64,000 bases of DNA from Alligator mississippiensis (lineage: Eukaryota > Chordata > Crocodylia > Alligatoridae), in contig NC_081824.1 in NCBI RefSeq assembly GCF_030867095.1, forward strand, positions 392,536,829-392,600,828. The letters run 5' to 3'. Positions 10,399-24,093 of this stretch are shown piece after piece. Both the position numbers and the translations under genes were made by a program. Below the pieces are notes generated by a model. It had not been told where the DNA came from, made no database searches, and was given only the letters and a program-made list of their open reading frames with translations. Numbering within the stretch: the first letter of the stretch is position 1; each line of letters opens with the position of its first letter.

Positions 10399-12456
10399 GT
10401 ATTCAGTAAATAAAATGCAATTTATTTATTGTGCTTGAAAGATTACATAGGTCGCTTAGAAATAACCATAGCAGACAAATCAAGCATGATCTGTAATAGA
10501 TTTTTTTCCATGTAGTTTATTAAGAAACATTGTTAAGGTTAGGATTAGTAAGGTCCAGAATTAAGATGGCTCATGCAACTTTAATTCACCCCTATGCGTA
10601 TTTGTATAGTGATACAGTTTTAAATTACATGGTGGCATACATAGGTTTTCTACAGGACCCGGTCTTATTCAGTGCAAAAGATTTACATACTAATTTAAAG
10701 GGGAAGAGTGAATATTTTAGGTTCTCCGTATTGTTTAGTATGTAGCACCATGCCTCATTTACTTTTCAGTATTCAAGACTTACCATAGAACAGATTTATT
10801 AACTTACCTATGGACTTTTCTGTGGCATTTATTACTGAATATCTGAGTGCTTCAAATGCAATATGAAATTATTCTCAATACTATTGTATTTTTCAAATAG
10901 AAAGCTGAATCACAAAGACTCTCACTCCTAATTTTCAGTGAAAAAAACGGAGTTGCCTAGAACTTATTTTTTCAGAGTAAAGAGCAATATACTGCTAGCA
11001 CTTTTTATGGCTGCAGCACATTAGCTTCAGTTGCATCTGTGAGCGCTTTTCTAACTCCAAGAGTTGCAAGATCCTGCAACCAAAGAGCACTTGAGAAAGT
11101 TTGGTTTAAATGACATATCATCTTATAGAAACTCTGTGGCAAGGATAGAATCCAATTCTCTAGGGAATCATTCAACTATGGAAATCTTAAGTGCCATTTT
11201 TGTTCCTTGATCGTTCAACACACAGTTTTCAACTTCTGCAAGGGTCATATACACAACTGTCTCCTTCATAATATACCCCTGATTCAGTTTTAGTTTAGGT
11301 ATGTGATTGTTAACTAATGACTGAATTATAATACATTGCAATTATAACGCCATGTGCACTTGAGTGCTCAATTAAGGTTACTCTGTGGAGATAGTACATG
11401 TACTTTCTGCTCAGCACTAGGTGCTGAGAGAGAAAAATGATCATGCTCAGTGAGAAAAGAATATTTTTAGAAATTATCTGCTAAAAGCAGATGCCTCAAC
11501 TGAGCATGGTTGAACTGTTAATTAAAAAAGCTTATAACCTAGACAAAATGTGGTAGATTTGCACAGTTGGCAGAAAGCACCCCTCTGACACAAAGCCCTT
11601 TTGCCTTTCCCTCCAGGAGAGATCAGTCTTTCTGCAAATGTCATTAAAATGGTTCACAGAAAAGGTGGCCAGAATTTTTAACGTCATATTTTTTGGTAAT
11701 TTCACTCTTAGAAATGGCTAAATAAGTTGGCTGAAATTTTCAAAATATCAGCCTGAGGCAGGCACCTGGGCATTCTTAGCTTAAATTACTAAAGTTGTGC
11801 AGTTCTAGATATTCCACTTCTCGTAACGCATAAAGCACAAACTTAAAGCTCACTATCATTAAAAATAGTAATTGACTCTAAATATATAGGTATCACCCTT
11901 AAAAAAAGTTTTTGAATGCATTGAAACTGTACTGTGGTAATAAAGTTAATGAATACTGCTCATAATTTGCCAATTGACTTAAAATAATTAATGCATTATA
12001 TTCCATTCATGCTGATAGCTTGTGAGCATTACATTCATTTAAGGTGAATGCAAATTAAATAAATTAAAATACAATCTGGCAACGTGATGGTTTTTTAGTT
12101 TTTGGTTTGTTTTTTTTTAATGCCAGGAGCCACCAGATGGTGCTGTTACATATAGTTTTACGTGCTACTTCTCTTACATGCAACCATCAGTCTTTAAAGA
12201 AATGAATTGTTAGTTTTGTTATGTAACATCTTTTTGAGGGAAGCTTTTGCAAGCAACTAGCAAAGTTGCTCTTTGACCTCATGTTTCTAAATGGAACAAA
12301 TCCGTGTTTTTTGTAAGGATGGCATATACAATGTAAAATAAAGAAGTTCCTCTAGGAAAAGACCTATTTAGTATATTAAAACTATTTCTCCTGCAAAAGC
12401 AAGCTGCCCTGAAAATCCTTGAAATATACTACTTTTTCACAAAATGGTGTAATCAT

Positions 12457-12696
12457 TAGGGAACCTGTTTTTCTCCGATATTAAAAGAAAAAAAATCCCC
12501 AATTTTTGGATTTAAAAAAAGTAACCCCAAATCCACATTTTCCTGTGATTTAAAATGAAACACCACTAATATGCACACTTACAGATAGTGGTGTTTCATT
12601 TAAAATCACAGGAAAATGTGGATTTTGGGTTACTTTTTTAATCAGAAGATGGGATTTTTTTTTTTTTTTTTTAATCAGAGAAAGCCAGGATCCCTG
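12457..12696. mobile_element. hAT-like MITE with 8-bp target duplication
   Basis: Terminal inverted repeats (left TAGGGAACCTGTTTTTCTCC, right ending GAAAGCCAGGATCCCTG) enclose near-palindromic arms containing ACCCCAAATCCACATTTTCC and its complement. The perfect 8-bp direct repeat GTAATCAT flanks it at 12449-12456 and 12697-12704. The 8-bp duplication and CAGGG-type ends point to hAT. Confidence 0.85.
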
Positions 12697-13699
12697 GTAA
12701 TCATATCTAGTACTTTCTATTTATTAATAATAACTTCACTAAATAAGAGTTTCAGAGGGATTGATAGATATCTTCCATGGGGAAAAAAATGAAAAACAAA
12801 TACAATCTTCATTTTAATATTTACAAAACAAGTGTCTATGTAAGTGCTGAAAGATTTCATTTCAACACTAAGAAAACTCCTGTTTTTGAAATGACATGTT
12901 TTTAAAAATCGAACTAAATTAGAAATATCTTTCTTAATTCAAGCCTTTTTTATGTTTGAGATAAATTATTATAACTTCCATACTATCTACATATCTGTTC
13001 AAGAATTTCAAGCTGCATCTAACAAATGCTGACTAAATCAGTTTACATTGTTTGGAAAATTCCATTATTTCAACATGGGTTTTCCTTGCCTTTTTTTTCC
13101 CCTTTTCTCTAAAAAGACAAGAAATATTTTTCTTACCCTTTTAACCAAAGAAATACGTTTGTTTCACATTGACATTGAACTGTATCTTCATAAGTTGTCA
13201 CAGTACCTTATGGAAGGTACAGTGCCTCATGCCTTCATTCTCCTCTGTGGGCCAGGCCTAGCTGCAGAGTCCATTTTACACCAAAATCTGATCTCTAAAC
13301 ACTATGGTGCACTGGCAGGCTTATTATAGACAGGGAATCCAGCCCAAAAAAGAGAACATGCACATGAGGCATTTGAACTATGGGTTTCCCTCGATTTTAT
13401 GTGGGTTCCATACATGTGAATTTGTCTTACGTGATCATCCTTTTTCTAACTGAAATTCCTTATTCGAGGTAAATTCACTCTTATGCAATCAAGGCTCCGC
13501 TTCTTCCCACTCACCCGAGCCACTGGGCTGCGCTGTGCTGTGGTGCAGGCAGGTGGTGTCAGCTGCTTCTAGTCTGCTGCAGCAGCTGGGTCGACTGGGG
13601 AGCAGCGCAGCCCTGGGAGGTTCAGGGCATGGTCCAGTGGCTACAAGCAGCTGGCACTGGCTGCTCCTGCAGGGATTGGGGTGAGCGAGGAGAAGCGGA

Positions 13700-14350
13700 G
13701 GCCCTGGGCTGCAGCAGGCAGCAAGGTGGCAGGAACCGTGGGGGGGGCGGGGCACGGGACAGGGGTGTGTGGTTCTTGCTGCTGTGTGCCCCCCGGGAAG
13801 GCTACAGGGTTGTGCTGGGTTCTTTCTGGGCAGCGTGTGCCCCTGGATCTGCATGTGGCACAACAACAGGCTGCCGTTGCCAGCTGGGGCTGGCAGTGCC
13901 ACTGGGCTGCTAGTGGGCAGGTTAGGGGGGGCTACAGTGAATTTTGGGGTGGCAGCAGCCCCCCTCCTAGTGCCACTGCCACTGCCTGCCTGGAGCGCAG
14001 GGAAGAGCCCATTTCTGCCATCAGCCCCAGCATTGCTTGCACGAATGAGGCAGCGGTGCTGGGAAGGGGCTGCTTCCACCCCAAAATTCACCATAGCCCC
14101 CCCCAACCTGCCCACTGAGTGCTGGGGAGAGCCTGGTGTTGCCGCCGGCCCCAACTTGCAGTGGCAGTCTGCTGTTGTCCTGCGCAAAGATCCAGTGGCC
14201 TGCACTGCCCCCGGGAAGAGCCTGGCACAGCCCCCCAGCCCGCAGCTCTCCTGGGGGGCATGTAGCAGCAAGAGCTGTGCACCCCTGCCATGTACCCTGC
14301 ATGTATTCACAATTCCTGCCGCTTTGCTGCCTGCTGCAGCCCTGGGAGCT
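13700..14350. repeat. large GC-rich foldback (inverted repeat) element
   Basis: The two halves are diverged inverted copies about a centre near 14015-14026. The left arm has GGGCTGCAGCAGGCAGCAAGG (13708) and CTACAGTGAATTTTGGGGTGG (about 13931). The right arm has the complements near 14068-14110 and 14316-14344. As a result similar frames (GGYSEFWGGSSP and GGYGEFWGGSSP) appear on opposite strands. Flanks at 13388-13480 and 14460-14530 have CTCGATTTTATG/ACTCGACTTATG-like ends that may be the outer termini. No transposase is visible. Confidence 0.75.
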
Positions 14351-15839
14351 GATGATGGGGTGCTCCGCAACCCTCCCCTTGCCCCTTCCCTAGTCACAGC
14401 TTTACTCCTTCTCCCTCCCTCCCTCTCTCACTGCAGTGGGAACATATCTCTATCTGTTCTATGGTAAACTGGGTTTGCTTTATGCAAACTCGACTTATGT
14501 GCCAGTCTCCAGGAATGCATGTACCTTATAAATTGGGGGAAACTTGTATAATCTTAATTAGGCACTGCAATAGCTTCAACAATCACAGATTAATGTTGAA
14601 ATGGCATTTATTTATTCTGTATTTATTTATTATATTCATATAACATCTCTCTCTAAAAGACTCTGAGCATAAAACTAAAATATTTGATTTAGCTCAACAG
14701 ATTGAAATCATTTTGTTAAGCAATATTTCACTTAGATGTTTCAAATTAAGTTTTAAAATTTGGGGGAAAACCAGAACTCTCCTATGAAAATAATTGATTT
14801 ATTTGTCAGAAAATGCATTTTTAAAGTAGTCCCAGTAAACTTGTTGAGTATATTTCCTTCTGAAACGAATGTTAAACATTTTAGCTTAATTTTAAATTTC
14901 CATTTTTTATAATTTATTACCTTTATTAACCCATATACATACTTACAGCTTCTGTATGTGCTTAATAAACATTTTAATAAGTAAAGTGATAGTTATAGTT
15001 GGGTGCCTTAAGTCTCAATTTTTGAAGTGTCTTTGAATATTTACAAGCAAGTTTCCAAATGTATCTAGATGCATAGATGGGGGAGATGCTTGCTTGGGAT
15101 CACCACAACCTTGTCTGGTCTCTGAGGGTGCCTTCCCACCCTAGTACCAGTTCAGGCATGGCTTCTAGAGCAGAGGTCTGAGTTGTGGCTCCTTCCCACT
15201 CTGAGACACTAGCCCTTACATTCTTTACCTTCTCTGGCTCTCTGTAGCTGTTACTCAAGAAACTAACATTCAGTTCTGCTCCTGAGAAAGGGACTTCATC
15301 TCTGGTTGGGTAGAACAAGTACAATTTAGAACTCCAAGCATCAGACAACCCCACTTCAGTAAAATAATTTACTGGGATAAATGTTACCCAGCCTTTCTCT
15401 GCCCACTTCCAAAGGATCTACTCTGTTCCCTTTGCAGTCTCTTCAGTTCCTGAGCCCCAAATCCCCTTTACTGGTTTCTGTTTCCAAACTATCCTGCTTG
15501 TCCATCCCTGCTACGTTCATTGCCATATTTATTTTTTCCCTGCCTGGATATCTTCTGGGTGTTACCTGCAATCCTCACCTTTAAGTGTCAGCAAAGCTAC
15601 TTACATTTTTGTAGATGGACAGCAAAACAAAGCAAACCAAAACAAGTATGTTTCAATTGAGTAATTTTCATTTACATCAATGAAGTACCTGTTCCATATG
15701 TTTAATAAAAAATAAGAAAAGTAGATTAAAGTACAGGAAAGGGATGAAATACACTGAAGTTGTAGAGAACCCGAAACGAGATGTTTAATGGAAAGTTGAA
15801 TGCAGGCAGTGTTTTATTTAAATGTAACTAATAGAAGAG

Positions 15840-16195
15840 TTTCCTGATCTAGGTAAAAATATTTCCTCTAATGGATTTTGAAGGTCCTCCCAAATCTTTT
15901 AATTGTTGAAATTCATTAAATACACCTTCCTTGGAGTCCACTATTATTGCTTTAGAGATACCAAAGAAAACATTTTCAACCATTTTCCTAAGCAGCTGTT
16001 AATATATCTATCATCCATGAATTTGTCAGGTCTCTTTTTGAACCTGGCTGTGCTATTTGTATCTACCACCTCCTGTGATGAATGAATTCCACAAGTTAAC
16101 TATGCATTGTATAACAAAGTACTTTCTCTTGTTAGTTTAAAATGTGTCTTCTTTTAACTTCAGTAGGTGCCCCTCATTGTAGTGTTCTGGGACTT
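15840..16195 (-). mobile_element. probable CR1-type LINE fragment
   Basis: The text 'TTTTTGAACCTGGCTGTGC ... ACCACCTCCTGTGATGAATG ... CCACAAGTTAACTATGCATTG' matches a CR1-related repeat common in sauropsid genomes, as remembered. Orientation and family are inference. Confidence 0.45.
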
Positions 16196-16232
16196 AGTGA
16201 ATAACAGCTCCCTGTCCACTTTGTTCTTTTGT

Positions 16233-18285
16233 GGGCCCATCCAGATGAGCCCGCATATGCCTCTTGGAACATCTCAAACTCTTTTGAGATGCTGCAAGAG
16301 GTATGTGCAGGAACAAGAAAATGTTCCCCACACTGCAGATTTGCAGGTCAGGGCCAAAATTAGACCCCTGCATATCCAAGGGTCAAAAAGCCCAAGATAA
16401 AAAGAATATGGGGCAGGGCATGGTCCCGGACTGTGCCCTGAGGCAACCAGAAGCTGGGTCCTCCACAGAGATGCTCTGGCTGCCAGAATGTCTCTATGGT
16501 TGGCTCTTGCCCTGGTGCTGAAGCACACTGCCTGCCCACGCAAGGCAGGCAGCATGCCAGCAGCAGGGAGCTGGACCCGGGCTGCAATGCTGGTATGTAA
16601 GGGGTCGTGGGGGCTGGGAGAGGGGGGAGAGGATTATGGGGGGACCCCTGCTGGCTCCGCCTGCTCCCTGAGCCCCCTCAATCCCTGCCCTGCCTGGCTC
16701 CATCCCCCACCTGCCCCCTAAGCCCTGCCTATCACTGCCCCTCCCAGTATCCTGGTAACGGGGGGGACCCCAACCCCCTCACCATTCACTGGCAGGTCCA
16801 GCTGCTGTCAGGGGGTCACTGGTTCCCCCTCCCCTGCACAGCGGGGCCGGGTGACAGCCCCAACGGCCCCAGCCTGGGCTCTGCTGCCCTGTGCTGTGGT
16901 GGGGGGGGAGCTCTGCCAAGAGGCTCCAGAGGCCCCCCCCCCCCCCAGCCCCTGCTCCTGGGGTGAGTAGAGGCTTTGAGAAAAAAAAAAAAAAGTGCCG
17001 GAGGCTGCGGTGGGGGCGGGCAGCCATCAGGGGTTGGGGAGGGGAGAGGTGGGGCTGTGTGGGGCAGCTATTGGGGGGGGTCTGGGAGAGCAGGGGATGT
17101 GGGGTTGGGTGGGGGCGGCCATTGCCGGGGCTGCAGGAGCTGGTGGGAGATGGGCCAGGTGAGGCAGCAGCTTGGGGGGCTGGAGGAGCAAGTGGGTGTG
17201 GGGCACGTGGGCCCTGCAGGAGAAGTAGCCCCTGAGTGGACCATGGGGGGCTGTAGACCCTGTTGGAGGGAGCAAAACATATACATATCTAGAATTCACT
17301 TTATTACAATGATAGAGACACTGGTAGGCTTCCAAACTGCTTTAACACTGTAGATATATCAATAAAACTTTGCCCAACTGATCGCTGTCTCTCTGTCTCT
17401 CTGTCTCTCTCTCTCTCTCTGTAGTGGTCTTTTGTTTCAATTGTGGAAGAACATGGATTTTGGGATTTTTTTTTCACACAGTGACTTTGGGATTTTTTTT
17501 TATCAGGGATTTTTCAGTTTTCCAATAGGGAACACCAGAATTCCTCGTAGGGGGGCCAGTGCCAGGACCCTGCCTGCTCAGAGCTGGCACCTTGGACCCA
17601 GCTGGATGTGGCTGACCTCCTGGCAGATTGGAGCCAGGAAGATATGCTTTGACAGTTCAAAGCAGGGCACCACACTGGAAACATCTTCCAGGCAATAGCT
17701 GCCCAGATGGCCAGGCAGGGGTACACATGGCAGTAGTGCCACACAAAGGCCAACCCTGCAGCTACAGCCCATTGGCAGCTGGCCCAGAGGGGCAGATGCC
17801 TCTACTGGCTGTGCAGTCCCCATCCAGGTCTGGCAGGTATGCACCAGGTCACAGCCAGGCAGCAGCCCCTGCTGCCAGACTGCTGCACTGGGTAAAGGGT
17901 GCAGGGAACTCTCAGGGCTGCTTCAGCAGTCCAGCTAGCACAAGGGTAGGTTCCCCAGGTATCAATTAGTTGGGCTCCAGAAGTTCCTGTGAGCGAGTAG
18001 CCCTGAGTTTCTTGCCAGGGCAGCTTTTTGTACCGATGAGGCCAGAATAGGGCAGCTTTTTATACTGCTGGGGACAGCACAGGTGCTGGCCCTGGGCTCT
18101 AGCTCTCCCTGGCTGCAGATCCAGGAGGATCCAGGCAGGATTATTTTGCCCCCAGTGGCACAATTTGCCCCACACCAAAGTGCATATCCAGGCATGTAGG
18201 CTGAGGCAAAAAGCCCCGTCTCAAATTTGCACTGCTTCTATTTGAGCTGCTGCAAGTGCACGTGCCTGCATGTGTGGATGCGCCT
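16233..18285 (+). mobile_element. Harbinger-like element, copy 1, with decayed Myb/SANT-like ORF
   Basis: The left end GGGCCCATCCAGATGAGCCC and right end TGTGTGGATGCGCC form terminal inverted repeats. A subterminal hairpin lies at 16260-16301. A conserved GC-rich block (16440-16620), an AATAAA block (17330-17370) and a TC-repeat (17388-17422) follow. At about 17590-17790 the + strand reads, with stops, as a trihelix/Myb-SANT-like region: a conserved Trp, then HXIFQAIAAQMARQG-like text and a Cys-His-Lys block. Similar text occurs in copies at 43197 and 49334. PIF/Harbinger elements carry such an accessory protein, so that class is inferred. The transposase is absent. Flanking duplications are not clear. 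Confidence 0.65.
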
Positions 18286-18381
18286 CGTGATTGTATAGGC
18301 CTCTATCATATCTTCCCTCCGCTTTCCCTTTTCCAGTCCTTCTCTGTCAGTGTTTCATTTGACAGCTTGTCTCTAGGGCTA

Positions 18382-18545
18382 GGGACAGACATTATGCATA
18401 AATCAGTTTAAGTGATCAGAAACTGGTTTAAACCTGTAACAGAACAGCTGTTCAGTGCATATAAGCCAGTTTGAGAGAAACCAGGTTGAATGTAGTATCA
18501 GACTTAACTGATTTCAGTCAAACCGGTTTATGCAATATCTGTCCC
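18382..18545. mobile_element. GGGACAGAC-family MITE
   Basis: Ends GGGACAGACATTATGCATAAA and TTTATGCAATATCTGTCCC are inverted. Interior words CAGTTTAAGTGATCAGAAAC and CTGATTTCAGTCAAACCGG are also partly palindromic. A related fragment is at 42301-42367. Confidence 0.75.
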
Positions 18546-19161
18546 AGACCCCTTGCTGTTTTAAATTAAATCAGACTTACACAGCATCCTGGAATGCTCT
18601 CTGGCCTGGGCAGAGTTCTCCAATCCATAGCAGGGCTAGCCCTTCCCCTCTGCTTCCTGGCTGCTGCTCTGGCAGTCTCTGCAGGTCTCTGCCTGGCTTC
18701 TGCTGCGCCCGCCACCCCCCTCCCCTCCCCTCCCCTCCTTTCCCCACTCTTTGACACATATCAGCATTAGCTAGCATTCCATATGCTGGCTACTTTGGAG
18801 CTGTGGCACACAGGACATAGGCAGAATCAACAGATAGCTGGTAATGTCCCTTTGTATTCTTAATGGGCTGATTAAACACTGAATTAGGGGTAATAAACAT
18901 TCCATCCCGGGCTGGTCAGGAAAGGGGAAAGGCCTCCCTAATCATAGTGTTCTACGGGGGCATGGCCAGGCCCCTTCTCAGCTCAGCTCTGTAGAAGGGA
19001 AGGGAGGGCTGCTCTAGCGCCAGCCCCACCAGCTTCTAGCCTAAGCCACTGCAGGCATGGGGCTGCATTTCTAGGATGTCTGTCTGGTTTGGCCTAGCTA
19101 ATTTAGACTAACCTGTAAAGATTGAATTAATTCAGGCTAAGGCTTTTTGAATGTCTGTCCC
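18546..19161. mobile_element. GGGACAGAC-family longer element (inverse copy at 42.4-42.9 kb)
   Basis: Right end AGGCTTTTTGAATGTCTGTCCC with the palindrome AGACTAACCTG and the text 'CTTCTAGCCTAAGCCACTGCAGGCATG' and 'CAGCATTAGCTAGCATTCCATATGCTGGC'. All are found as reverse complement at 42374-42910, and the end again at 40380-40527. Confidence 0.65.
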
Positions 19162-19504
19162 AAGCCCAGGCATGCACATTGTGTTGCCTATTCCTCAAGC
19201 AGAACCTTTCTAGGGATCAATCTGGGCACTACTTGATTATTCCGTACTTGGTTCTAACTATGGGTGGTAGAGAGATGAGGTATGATGCAGAAGAGCCAGA
19301 TGTCAGTAAATTGTGGAATTGCAGCTGAAGATGGTTCCTGTACTTGCAGCCTCTAGTAAATTTTATCCTTACTATAGGGAGTAGGAAGCAGGCTTGACCA
19401 CAGACCCAGGGGTTCAGCAGCTTCCAGTGTAAGATTAGACTATTGGTGTGAATTAGGGGCTTTTAGTATGGATGGTTGGTGGGTATAACCTGAGCTCAGC
19501 CCCA

Positions 19505-19625
19505 CTACAGACATATACTAAGTAACTTGCAAGAGATTGCACAAAAAGCCTGCTGCAGAATCAAAACCGAGTGTAGATATACTGGATCCTGGTGCCTTAA
19601 TCACAAGGCCATGCTTCCTGCCTCT
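19505..19625 (-). mobile_element. tRNA-derived SINE fragment
   Basis: On the minus strand it reads like 'ATGGCCTTGTGATTAAGGCACCAGGATCC ... TCGGTTTTGATTCTGC ... TGCAATCTCTTGCAAGTTACTTA'. This is the A-box/B-box head and body of common tRNA-type amniote SINEs. Confidence 0.5.
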
Positions 19626-19833
19626 TACTGCAACATTTAGTTTAGAAAAATAATTTAGGTAAACTTTTTCTACAAAACAGGAGTTAAAATATATAGTGGA
19701 AGTTTGATTATTTGTTTCCCTTTTATTCTGAAAACACCATCTGGTGAAATTTATTATGTTGCACATTGTGCATTATTTGCACTGAGTAGTCTCTATTTAA
19801 CCAAATCAATCATACCTCTCATTATGTTAGAAT

Positions 19834-20570
19834 TGTGCGGGCTGGGAGCGGTCCGAGGCTTTCGGGGGCGTGCGGCGGGCTGTGGCCAGCAGCCCTGGCA
19901 CGTGGGTCGGGGAATTCGGCATGGCGGACTAGAATTAGGCACGGACACGTAGCGGTTGATTAAAGATTATTTTACTTACACCGTAGATGGTCGTGGTGCA
20001 GGCAGGAAAAACTTCGCTTAAGTTGCAGTTACAAACGAAAAGAAAACTCGCATGAACAAGACCCGTAGAAAACTCGAGCCTCTTAAACCCGGACAGAGCT
20101 CTGGATACCATGATGAGAGTCCAAAAGGTGACGCTCCACGAGTGTGCAGGGAAGGGTACGTCGAGGGATCAGGCGGCGACGGGGAGAGGCTAGAGGTTGA
20201 TCAGGCCCCTATATCCTTCTTAAGGCACATGTTGGGTTTGTTAGGCTCCACAGTGTGCTTAGAGTTCTTCACAAGATGTGAAGTCCTCCTTCTCCTCCTC
20301 CACGAGATGGTTGTGGAGTCCTCCAACTTGGGTGGAAACTGCTCAAGCCTCTTATACGGCTAGCAAGCCAATCGCTAGCCGCTACGTGGGAATAATTTAG
20401 AAACAGCCAATAGTGGGACACAAATTTACATGCGAATGGCGGGAACTCCTTTGCACCGGGGTTTTCTCTATGCAACTGAGAATTGCACCATGCAAAGAAA
20501 GCTCCTTGTGGTGGGAAATAATTCTGCAGTGCCGAAGCACACACAAAATCATACCCTTTGGGTCATGACA
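19834..20570 (-). mobile_element. solo LTR of an endogenous retrovirus, minus orientation
   Basis: This is the reverse-complement relative of the LTR at 58647-59428. On the minus strand it begins TGTCATGACCC and ends CCGCACA. Flanks AGAAT (19829-19833) and CGAAT (20571-20575) are a 5-bp target duplication with one change. It shares the TATA-like GCCGTATAAGAGGCTTGAGC region and the ATTTACGGTGTAAGTAAAATA-type 3' part. No internal viral gene is adjacent, so it is a recombined solo LTR. Confidence 0.85.
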
Positions 20571-21257
20571 CGAATAAATTAGATTATATTGTGTGATGGC
20601 TGTCCTAGACCCCATTATCTGTGTGGTGTCCCAGGTCTTTGGATTTTTCCCAGACTGGAGAAGGAAGGGTCCAAGACCCCAGCAGTCAGGGAAGAATCAG
20701 CAGGAAGGCTGACTTCTGGAGATATTGGCAGGGTTTACAGGGGGCCTAGGTTGTAGCCAGATGAGAGGGTAAGAAGCCTTTACTCCTCCTGCTGTTCTGT
20801 CTACAGACTTGTGGTTAGTTTTGCTTGTGTACTTATTTTCTTCTTCAGAATAAACCATTCTGCTGTTTTGTCTCCTTACTGATTGCCGGTGGAAAGAGGT
20901 ACTGGGCAAGTAATATTACAAGCTGGCCCATTCTACGGAAAGGGAAATGAATTTCTTTCACAATCCAAAGGAAAGCCACCTGAAACTGATGGATTCCTCT
21001 GCTGCAGCTGTCAGGACCAGCGTAAGGGCAGTGGAATTGAGGCTTGTAGGGATCAGGAGTTATCCCAGAGCATATCTCCATCTGTTTCATGGGACAAGCA
21101 GTAGGGCAGTGGGGAGAATGCCGGGCTCTGGGTGTTTTATAATAATGATTAACCGTTTTTGTTGTTGTTGGCTTAAAATTACTGTGAGAATCTTAAATTG
21201 GACGTAGAAATAAAGGATAAAAACTAAGACGGCACCTCTCACGTATCATCTGTTGAC

Positions 21258-21474
21258 AGGGCTGTGGTGCTGGAGACAAGAATTCAGCAGAGACTCTGTT
21301 AGAGACATCATCTCTACCTCAGTGTACCAGACCATTCCCCAATATACACTGCTGTTGCCCTTGTTGAGGAGAGGGCTGTGGAGTTGAAACAGGAGTCCAG
21401 CAGAGACTGTGTTAGAGGAATCACTTCCACCTGGGTGAAGTGAACCCTCTGTCAATATAAACTACTGCTGCTGC
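21258..21474. repeat. two-copy tandem repeat, period ~114 bp
   Basis: AGGGCTGTGG ... CAGCAGAGACT.TGTTAGAG ... AATATA.ACT.CTG recurs at 21258 and 21372 with moderate divergence. Origin unknown. Confidence 0.8.
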
Positions 21475-24093
21475 CATAGGCAGCAGCCTAAAAGCTACAG
21501 TCAAAGGCTGCTGGCCACTTGTAAGCCTGAATTATTTTTTTGTTTGACTTCATCTGTTTTTTAATTGTTACTAATTTATATAATCCATGATGGTGGCATT
21601 CTTATTTCACTGTGTAATAGGTGGTTCTTTCAACAGTATCTGTTCAGCAGTTGGTCTGTAGAGTCTAGTGTGTTTTAGGAAAGGAATCCCTAGATTAGGT
21701 TTATAGTTTTATAACTGAGAGCTCTGGCCATTGTCAATATGATTGTTAGTCCATCTATAATAGAAACCTCTCTCATAGCCTTGCTGTCAGTAAATTGAGA
21801 GCTATCTATGCAGCTGAAAAATTAATAAATATATTAATAAAGGCCTAAAAAGAACCTCTTCCTTTCAACTCAGTAACATTACCATTAATCCATTAATATT
21901 CCAGTGATACAATTTAGACAATTGAGACACTGGAAGAAAAGATAAATGAAGAAATCTTTAAAAAACCATTTTTTTTATACCACATCACTCACTATGGGTA
22001 CTATGGAAAAAGGGAATTTTAACATAGACCTATCAAATCCACAACTATCTCAATCTTGAGAGTTTTTTCCTTCATTGTCTGACTGTTATTTTAGGGGACA
22101 AGTCCTAGATATTTGGAATAACCCTACAGTGGGAAAATGAAGGTAACCAGGATGCCTCAGAAAATTCCCTAGGTATCTTTCATGTCTTCAGTTATTCTTT
22201 TATCACATCAACATATTAACAAAAAATTCTACTTTTATATGAATTAATAGTAATGCAGAATATAATCTATGGATTTAAAATCACACCAGAAGCCCATGGC
22301 ATTTTACTAAATGCATTTGATAGAAAATAAACAAAGAAAACTTAAATAATATTCCTAACCAAAGGAAGATTCAAAATAGTAATTTTATTACAATTGATGA
22401 CTGACAGTGTCAGTCTCAGACCAATAAAAATCTCTTTCTGTATTTTTATCAAGCACAGATTAGATAAAATAAAAAAAAAATTAAGAGAACATATTTTATT
22501 ATTAATTTTTTATCCACACAAGAGAATTTTGTTTAGCATGAAACAGGGCATTGCACAATTTTTAGCCAAAAGATTTAACATTTCTCTTCAGCTATTGGAA
22601 AATAATATTATTTATGTATCCCAGTTGTAATCCTCAAAAGGATTAGCTAGATATTCTCTATTGGGAGTTGGTTTTAGGCACCTGATGGTAAAAGGGGCCA
22701 TTTTTTAGTTAATGGGATGGAAATTAAAGACAACATTCTGCGTTTTCAAAATAAGGTATATTATAGACAGATGAGGTCCTCAGTTCCTACTAATGGTTAC
22801 TCTTGTCCTGTACCTGTGAACTCGAGAGATTAACCAGACCTCTAAGCAGAAGCAAATTCCTTAATCTCTTTCATCTCTAGTTGAACTTGGTGTTCTGGTT
22901 TGGAACATAGCTGGGATGACAAATACATTATCTGATCTGTTATGGAGAAGTTTTATTAATGATTTTGATATTGTGATTTTTAAAAGAGATGTGGTATGGG
23001 AAGATGGGTAATTTCATTCTATAAAAGTGGCTGGAAGGATAGAACTAAGGAATGGCTGCAGGGAGGGTTGGTAACTCTCATCTCAATAAGGAGTCTGACT
23101 GAGGGACTAGAAATTGAATAGTACAACTATCTCTTAGCAGTTCTCATTAAATTCCGTGGTAGAGCTCCCTTAATTCTTATTAATGATTGTTTATTCCCCA
23201 CCGTGTACATAAAAATGAATGCAATTTTGAAATAGGAATTGTTACATAATGATCTGGAGATGATCTGAAATTAACCTCTAGATCCAGAAATAATAATGGC
23301 AAGCGACTTCAGTGTTAAAATTGGTGGCCCTGATATCCATGATAAGGAAGACATAATTAATGAAATATGGGGACCAAGTGCATGTGATAAAGCAGGGGAA
23401 AATAAAGATAATCAACACTTTTGGCAGATTATAGCCCAAAGGGACAAAATATTATCTCAGTGATGCATACATTCCTGAAAATACATGGGTTTTGCTTTAA
23501 AAAAAAAAAGAATTTAACAACCTATTCTCAGCCAGTGAGGGAAACACAGGAAATGCTCATGGAAGGAAATTTTATCTTTTAAGCCACAGCACTACTCGCT
23601 TATGAATCTCAAGTAAGAACATATATATTCCTACTGAATAATGGAAAGTCTCCTGTCCTTGATTTTCTTCCCCCCGAAATCTTCAAAAAATTCATTTATT
23701 GGTGCCTAATTTTGACTCTCTACATAATTAGGAAGCATTTATCATCAGCATTGGAATGAAAATATGATAGTTTCAGTTTAAAAATGGTGAAGAAAGTTCC
23801 TATTAGTCTTATGTCTAATCCAGCCAAACTATATGGGAAACACTCTCTTAACTACAAAAATAGGTTTTTGAAAATAACACTCTCAGAGAAGAGCAGACCA
23901 ATTTCAAAGAAAGTTATTCTTGTGTGGACCATTGCTTAGTGTTACATTATTTGGCATCTAAATATGTAAAGAGACCATATCATTTATATGTAGCCTTCAT
24001 AGAACTAAAGGGAGCTTTTCACTCTATTACCTGTTAAAAAATACGAAAGATACTAGCAGTGATATCAATGGGAAAAGTTCTACTATTGCCTAC

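Noticed and set aside
13489..14397. 302-residue minus-strand frame, GC-rich
   Set aside because: Lies on the foldback element; the same composition gives long frames on both strands and no family was recognised.
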